A stretch of DNA of 12,378 nucleotides. Origin: JAGQRJ01 sp041402045 (GTDB taxonomy: Bacteria > Planctomycetota > J058). Every line of letters begins with the position of its first letter. The first letter of the stretch is position 1. The translations under genes were made by a program, and so were the position numbers. Below, piece by piece: positions 8,102-12,378 of the stretch. Under the pieces are notes generated by a model that did no database searches, was not told the origin of the DNA, and saw nothing but the letters and a program-made list of their open reading frames with translations. Location: contig JAWKSZ010000110.1 in the NCBI GenBank assembly GCA_041402045.1, forward strand, positions 1-12,378, written 5' to 3'.

Positions 8102-9713
8102 GTGCGGGCCGACGGGGTCGCGCTGGTATCCCTCTCGGCGTGCGCGATCTGGACCGGAGTTCGTGAAGCGGCCCTCGCGGCCGGCTGGATCACGGAGCGC
8201 GAAGAGCGCGCCGCGCGCCGCGCCGTGGCCAAGGCGCACAAGCGCGGGCAGCCGTCTACGTCGCCCAGGCCCTCGTGCAGCTCGGCGCTCTCGACTGCGA
8301 GCAGCTGCTCGAGCGGGGCGTCGAGCTCGGCGCCCGACGCCGAGAGTGCCCGCGCTGCGGGCACAAGCTCCTCGCCGACGAGCCCCTGCCGCGGACGAGA
8401 GCTTCGCCTGCGCCCGCTGCGAGCGCCCCTGGCCTGCGACCACGACGTGACCCTCTCCCTCGCGGAGGTCCTCACCAGCCGGGACCCCCTCGACCTGAGC
8501 GTGACCCTCGCCGACCGCGGGGGCCATGAGGGCTCCGGCTCGACGAGCGCCTCCTCCTCGCTGCCGCCCTTCGACCTGAGCGCTTCGAGCTCAAGGAGGA
8601 GCTCGGGCGCGGCGCCTACGGGGTCGTGTTCCGCGCGGTGCAGACCGACCTCGAGCGCGAGGTGGCGCTCAAGGTCCTGCGCCCGCGGGAGGGGGAGCTG
8701 AGCCCTGTCGCCCTCGAGCGCTTCCTGCGTGAGGGGGCGAGCGTGGCTCGCCTGCAGCACGAGAACGTGATCCGCGTGTTCGGGATCGGGCGCTACAAGG
8801 ACCTCTACGTGCTGAACATGGAGCTCGTGCGCGGGCAGTCGCTCAAGGTCACCGCGCAGCGCCCGGACGGCCGGCTGCCGTGGAGGAGGCCCTCGAGGTC
8901 GTGCGCGGGATCCTGCGCGGATCGAGCACGCCCACGCCCACGGCGTCGTGCACCGCGACTTGAAGCCGGCGAACGTCTTGATCGAGGAGAACGGCACGCC
9001 CCGGGTGATCGACTTCGGGCTGGCCAAGGACCTCGAGACCGACGCGCAGCTCACCCAGGGCAGCGCCGCGGTCGGCTCGCCGGCCTACCTCAGCCCCGAG
9101 CAGCTCGAGCACGGCTCCAGTCAGGCCGACGCGCGCTGCGACGTGTTCAGCGTGGGGGTGATCCTCTACGAGCTCCTGGCCGGCGCTAGGCCTTGGAAGG
9201 CCAAGACCCGCAACGAGCTGTTCCTGAGCATGCTCCGAGACGCCCCCGCGCCCCTGCCCGAGGACCTGGACCTGCCCTCGGGGCTGGCAGAGGTCGTGTT
9301 CCAGATGCTCGCCCGAGACCCCGACGAGCGCCTGCAGAGCGCGGCCCTGGCCCTCGAGGCGCAGGAGCTCGAGGGCGGCGGGGCCCCGGCGCAGCCCGCG
9401 CGGCGCAACACGACGCGCGCCACCCGCAGCGTGAGCAAGACGACCAAGAGCCTGCGCAGCGCGAGCAAGCCCCCGAAGCCCCTGCGCGCCCCGAGCAAGG
9501 CCACCCCCGCGCTCGGGGGGACGTCGCGGGGGCCGCTGCTCGCGGCGGCCGCGGGCGTCGTCGTCCTGGGTGTGCTCTTCGGCGCGCTGCGCGCAGGCGG
9601 CGGGGACCCCGAGGCGGTCGCCCAGGCGGGCGAGGTGGCGCCCGAGGCGCGGGAGCCCGAGCCGCTGGCGCTGGCGGCAGCGCCCGAGCCTCCGCCCGCC
9701 GGACCCCCCCCCC
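8102..9713 (+). pseudogene. Second Ser/Thr kinase, N-terminal half: helical segment, zinc ribbon, kinase domain, TM (multiple frame breaks)
   Basis: First half of one long gene ending at 11294. Pieces in order: REAALAAGWITEREERAARR; VYVAQALVQLGALDCEQLLERG (adaptor-like helices); a zinc ribbon with CPRC (8347-8358) and CARC (8409-8420) 17 residues apart; and a kinase with LGRGAYGVV (8602-8628), VALKVL (Lys 8671-8673), EEALEVVRGILRG, IEHAHAHGVVHRDLKPAN (ending about 8974), DFG (9011-9019) and SPE for APE (9092-9100). Then comes a basic Ser/Thr/Lys stretch (9401-9517), a TM helix at about 9533-9595 and an acidic Pro-rich linker. The frame slips near 8250, 8395, 8430, 8550, 8877 and 8918, each consistent with one missing base, and near 9704-9713, consistent with one extra C. 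Every catalytic residue survives. The start is uncertain: GTG 8102 is in frame, GTG 8140 and GTG 8163 need a further shift. Frame is clean from 8948 to the C-run. Confidence 0.8.
9704..9713 (+). repeat. Run of ten C at a frame junction
   Basis: The kinase/TM reading frame enters this tract and the SH3b/VWA frame leaves it one base later. With nine C the two join as GPPPEVEPEPPVEP without loss. It may be a homopolymer sequencing error or a natural slippage site. Confidence 0.9.
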
Positions 9714-11294
9714 GAGGTCGAGCCCGAGCCTCCCGTCGAGCCCCAGCCTCCCGTCGAGCCCGAGCCTCTGGAGGCCCCCGAGCCCCAGCCCGTGGGTCAA
9801 GACCCGGACCCTCCCGTGGCGCCGGACCCCGCTCCGCCGGAGCCGGACCCCGAGCCCCCCGCGACCCCCGCCCCCGAGCCGGCACCCGAGCCCGAGCCCC
9901 CGGCGGCCCCGCCGCCGCCGGGGTCCGCGACCTACGCGGTCGTCCGCGACGCCGATTCCCTCAACCTGCGGGAGGGGCCAGGGGCGTCGTTCCCGGTGGT
10001 CCGCGTCGCCCAGCGCGGGGAGTGGCTGCGCACGAGCGGCGTCGAGCGCGGCGGCTGGGTCGAGCTGATCCTGTCCCGGGACGGCCGCGCCTGGGCCTCG
10101 GCCCGCTACCTGGAGCTGAGCGAGGTGCCCCTCGCCCGGGACCCCGCCCGACCGGAGCTCGACAGCGGCGCCGGCGACCCAGAGCGCTGGCCGCGCCTCG
10201 CAGCCCACGACCACGACGTGCCCTGGCACGAGCGAGCGTTCGAGATCAACCGGCTCGCCGTCGGCGCGCGCACCGGGCACGTCCTGAGCGGGCTGCGCCT
10301 CGCGCTGCGCGACCCCAACCCGCTGAACCGCGCCTTCGCCCTGCGCGGGCTGCGGCGCTACCCCCGCGAGCTCCTGCTGGGCGTCGGCTCCCAGGGCCTG
10401 GTCGAGGGCTTGATCGAGGCCCTCGAGGAGCGCCACGAACCCTACGTGCCCGAGGTCGCGGGCGAGCTCCTGCAGCGCCTGGCCGGGGACCGCGTCGCGC
10501 GCGAGCCGGAGGGCTGGCGCACGTGGTGGAGCGAGGCCGGGGCGGAGGAGGCCCGCGCGCTGGCCCGCGGCCCGCTGCCCGTGCCCGCGGCCGCCGGCGG
10601 GGCCGGGGAGCAGACCCGGGTCCGCGAGCTGAGCACCGTGATCAGCCGCGTGCGCAAGCAAGGCCTGGAGATGGTGTTCTTGCTCGACGTGACCAAGAGC
10701 ATGGGCGAGGAGCTCAGCGCGGTGAAGGCGCAGGTGCGCGAGATCGTGTCCTTGCTCTCGCTGCTCCTCGACCCCAAGAAGGTGCGCCTGGGCTTCGTGG
10801 CCTACGGCGACGAGGTCGTCGACGCCCAGCCCCTGATCCCGCCGGCCAAGTTCCCCGATCGCCTGGACGAGATCCAGATCTTCGACGACCCCCAGGACAA
10901 GACGATCGAGGAGGGGATCTCGGTCGGGCTGCTGGCGACCTTCGACCGCGCCATGAAGTGGGGCCGCGGCGCGCGGCGCCGGGTGGTCCTGCTCCTGGCC
11001 GACGCCCCTCCGCTGGACCCCGAGCAGTGCCGCCAGATCGTGCGCGCCGCCGCCGCCAAGGACTTCGTGCTCAGCGCGCTGATCGCGCCGCCCCCGGAGT
11101 ATGCGAAGCACAAGCCGCCCCACGCGATCCTGGAGGAGCTCGCGCAGCTCGGCGGCGGCGAGGCCGCGCCCCTGGGCTCTCCGGAGGAGCTCCTGGTGCA
11201 CATCCTGACCTTGGCCTTCGGGCCGAGCTACGTCGACGACCTGCGGCTCATGGTCCACGCCTACCGCGAGGTCCGTCCTCAACCACCCCGGTGA
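9714..11294 (+). CDS. Second Ser/Thr kinase, C-terminal half: SH3b, HEAT-like and VWA sensor region
   Basis: Extracytoplasmic half of the kinase beginning at about 8102; the frame itself is open back to about 9570. It opens with an acidic Pro-rich linker (EPEPPVEPQPPVEPEP..., to about 9920) that would span part of the wall or periplasm. A bacterial SH3 domain follows (nt about 9925-10120: SLNLREGPGASFPVV, GGWVEL, AWASARYLEL), then HEAT-like helices (about 10240-10530: NRAFALRGLRRYPREL, AGELLQRLAGD) ending in a Trp-rich EGWRTWW. The VWA domain is at about 10660-11230, with MIDAS loop LLDVTKSMGEE (Asp at 10686-10688; DxTxS in place of DxSxS) and a VVLLLADAPP strand carrying the later MIDAS Asp. 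Bacterial SH3 domains often bind cell wall and VWA domains bind proteins through a metal, so envelope sensing is a reasonable inference. This half has no frame breaks. The stop 11292-11294 touches the amidotransferase gene. Confidence 0.88.
   Translation, partial: EVEPEPPVEPQPPVEPEPLEAPEPQPVGQDPDPPVAPDPAPPEPDPEPPATPAPEPAPEPEPPAAPPPPGSATYAVVRDADSLNLREGPGASFPVVRVAQRGEWLRTSGVERGGWVELILSRDGRAWASARYLELSEVPLARDPARPELDSGAGDPERWPRLAAHDHDVPWHERAFEINRLAVGARTGHVLSGLRLALRDPNPLNRAFALRGLRRYPRELLLGVGSQGLVEGLIEALEERHEPYVPEVAGELLQRLAGDRVAREPEGWRTWWSEAGAEEARALARGPLPVPAAAGGAGEQTRVRELSTVISRVRKQGLEMVFLLDVTKSMGEELSAVKAQVREIVSLLSLLLDPKKVRLGFVAYGDEVVDAQPLIPPAKFPDRLDEIQIFDDPQDKTIEEGISVGLLATFDRAMKWGRGARRRVVLLLADAPPLDPEQCRQIVRAAAAKDFVLSALIAPPPEYAKHKPPHAILEELAQLGGGEAAPLGSPEELLVHILTLAFGPSYVDDLRLMVHAYREVRPQPPR
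9720..9773 (+). repeat. Three tandem 18-bp units in the Pro-rich linker
   Basis: Three near-identical units at 9720-9737, 9738-9755 and 9756-9773 encode EPEPPV, EPQPPV and EPEPLE. The first two differ by one base. This is linker DNA that can change length by slippage, just 6 nt after the C-run. Confidence 0.85.
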
Positions 11295-11296
11295 GC

Positions 11297-12019
11297 ATGA
11301 CCCCGTCCGCGATCCTCGTGTGCTGCGGTGACCCCACGCCCCCCGTCCAGGCCCAGGTCGGGCCCTACGCCCTGTGGTTCCAGCGCGCGGCGCCCCAGGT
11401 CGTGTTCGGCTGCGTCGACCTGCGCCAGCCCGAGCAGACCTTGCCCGAGGCCGGCGCCTACGTGTTCATGGGCTCGCCGCTCGCCGCCTACGACCCGCAC
11501 CCTTGGCTGCCCCAGGCGCTGGCCGCGGCGCGCTTCGCGCTGGACTCGGGCACCCCGACCCTCGGCGTGTGCTTCGGGCATCAGCTCTTCGTCGAGGCGC
11601 GGGGCGGGCGCGTGGCGCGCAACGGGCGGGTCGAGGTGGGGACGGTGACCGTCGAGCTGGGCGCGGACGCGGCGCAGGACCCGCTGCTGTCCCCCTTCGG
11701 CGGCGCGCTGCGGGTGAACGCCAGCCACGACGACACCGCCGTGGAGCTGCCGACGCCCGCCCCCGCGGTGCTCGGGACCTCGGACCGGGATCGGCACCAG
11801 GTCCTGCGCTGGGGCGAGCGCGCCTGGTCGGTGCAGTTCCACCCCGAAATGCGCGCCCGCGAGACCGGGCTCTCGGTGCGCTGGCGCACGCCGCGTCTGC
11901 TGGAGGAGGGGGAGGACCCCGACGCCGTGCTCGCGGCCCTCGACGACGGGATCGACGGGCGCCGGCTGCTGCACCGGTTCCTGCACCTGGCCGGGATCCC
12001 GGGCGCCGAGGACGCCTGA
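11297..12019 (+). CDS. Class I glutamine amidotransferase-like protein
   Basis: Cytoplasmic protein of the triad (class I) glutaminase fold, 240 aa. The triad is complete: nucleophile Cys92 in TLGVCFGHQLF, and His182/Glu184 in VQFHPEM. The entry strand AYVFMGSPLAAYDPHPWL resembles stand-alone amidotransferases related to the GMP-synthase glutaminase. No synthetase partner is in the window, so it may free ammonia for an unseen partner or hydrolyse gamma-glutamyl compounds. The residues after 190 (GLSVRWRTPRLLEEGEDPDAV) form a helical tail. Two starts are possible: ATG 11297, 2 nt after the kinase stop, or GTG 11291, which would make a 4-bp GTGA overlap like the one at 665. Neither has a clear SD, and coupling to kinase translation is likely. 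Codon bias and frame are clean. The function beyond the fold is unknown. Confidence 0.88.
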   Translation: MTPSAILVCCGDPTPPVQAQVGPYALWFQRAAPQVVFGCVDLRQPEQTLPEAGAYVFMGSPLAAYDPHPWLPQALAAARFALDSGTPTLGVCFGHQLFVEARGGRVARNGRVEVGTVTVELGADAAQDPLLSPFGGALRVNASHDDTAVELPTPAPAVLGTSDRDRHQVLRWGERAWSVQFHPEMRARETGLSVRWRTPRLLEEGEDPDAVLAALDDGIDGRRLLHRFLHLAGIPGAEDA

Positions 12020-12030
12020 ACGAAATTTAA

Positions 12031-12048
12031 CTGGCCTGATCCTTGCAA
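12031..12048 (+). promoter_or_regulatory. Sigma-54 (-24/-12) promoter
   Basis: CTGGCCTGATCCTTGCAA fits YTGGCACG-N4-TTGCW: TGGC and TTGCA are exact, the -24 GG (12033-12034) and -12 GC (12045-12046) are separated by the required 10 nt, and only the A and C after TGGC differ. It lies in the only clear gap before the adaptor gene, with an AT-rich patch (AAATTTAA) just upstream. Start of transcription is expected near 12058, giving a leader of about 36 nt. It would need a sigma-54 activator; a gene for one lies at the left end of the window. Confidence 0.75.
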
Positions 12049-12093
12049 TGGGGCCCGCCAGGCCGGGAAATAGGCGCGAGCGAGCCCTACCCC

Positions 12094-12378
12094 ATGAGCG
12101 AACCCTTGCCTCCCGCCGTCACGGCCCTCGACCCCGAGCCGGACTTCGCCCACCCCGATGGCCAGGTCGACTGGAAGCGGGCCGGGCTGACCTGCGGGCT
12201 CATGCTCCTGATCTTGCTCGGCCCCCTGGCCGCCGCGGTGGGGCTGTTCTTCAGCCGGCCGGAGGCTCCCCGGCGACCCCGCGTCGCGCGCCAGGCGGCG
12301 GCGGAGGTCGTGACCCTCAAGCCGCTGGCCCTCACGCCGCGGGTCGAAGCCCTGGGGCGGGTGCGCCCCCTGCGCAGC
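12094..12378 (+). CDS. Membrane fusion protein (HlyD/RND periplasmic adaptor family), N-terminal 95 aa
   Basis: Start of a probable periplasmic adaptor for an RND or ABC efflux pump, cut by the window end. Residues 1-28 are a Pro/Asp-rich cytoplasmic tail, residues about 31-54 form a single TM anchor (LTCGLMLLILLGPLAAAVGLFF), a short basic Arg/Pro stretch follows, and residues 68-95 (AEVVTLKPLALTPRVEALGRVRPLRS) match the first beta strands of such adaptors, where the membrane-proximal and barrel domains begin. Lipoyl and hairpin domains would lie beyond the window. ATG 12094 gives the TM at a normal distance; there is no strong SD (GCGAG is about 10 nt upstream). The sigma-54 promoter ahead suggests inducible expression, probably with the pump gene next. 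The family call rests on a short stretch. Confidence 0.7.
   Translation, partial: MSEPLPPAVTALDPEPDFAHPDGQVDWKRAGLTCGLMLLILLGPLAAAVGLFFSRPEAPRRPRVARQAAAEVVTLKPLALTPRVEALGRVRPLRS

Noticed and set aside
8948..12019. Single 1023-codon open frame that would fuse kinase, Arg-rich middle and amidotransferase
   Set aside because: The middle (about 9714-11290) is an Arg/Pro/Ala shadow of the SH3b/HEAT/VWA frame, which has clear domains. The continuity results from the C-run and from GC-rich DNA with few stops. It is kept only as a remote slippage idea.

Overview
The window is very GC-rich (roughly 70% or more by eye, with strong G/C bias at third codon positions). It carries two eukaryotic-like Ser/Thr kinases with unusual C-terminal sensor regions, a sigma-54-type activator, an MsbA-like exporter, a TlpA-like thioredoxin and a HEAT/VWA module ending in a Trp-rich segment. 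This mix best fits a Planctomycetota-like or Myxococcota-like bacterium, with Planctomycetota preferred. That is an inference from domain content; no rRNA or other marker gene is present.

Layout: (1) 3-668, the 3' part of a sigma-54-dependent activator, overlapping by 4 bp (2) an MsbA-type ABC exporter at 665-2932 with a large extra loop between TM1 and TM2. (3) 3132-3938, an exported TlpA-like thioredoxin with its own likely promoter, a good RBS and a strong hairpin after it. (4) 4044-6245, a membrane Ser/Thr kinase whose outer part is a DNRLRE-type beta domain. (5) Convergent to it, 6250-7611 on the minus strand, an M20-family dipeptidase broken by about six frame changes. (6) Divergent from that, 7706-8066, a small unrecognised protein with two frame breaks. 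(7) 8102-11294, a second kinase: zinc ribbon, kinase, TM, acidic Pro-rich linker, SH3b, HEAT-like and VWA. It is broken several times in its first half, the last time at a run of ten C. (8) 11297-12019, a class I glutamine amidotransferase following directly. (9) 12031-12048, a near-consensus sigma-54 promoter in front of (10) the start of an HlyD/RND-type membrane fusion protein that runs off the window.

The frame breaks are confined to about 6630-9713 and hit three unrelated genes on both strands. The flanking 6 kb and 2.7 kb are clean. Motifs on either side of each break remain intact, and most breaks look like loss of one base. Local sequencing or assembly error is therefore more likely than real gene decay, and the three genes are probably intact in the organism.

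Functionally the window is about the cell envelope: lipid export, periplasmic thiol chemistry, two transmembrane kinases with different extracytoplasmic sensor modules, peptide hydrolysis and an efflux adaptor. Sigma-54 control appears at both ends (an activator on the left, a promoter on the right), but nothing in the sequence proves that this activator acts on that promoter. The most novel items are the two kinase architectures.
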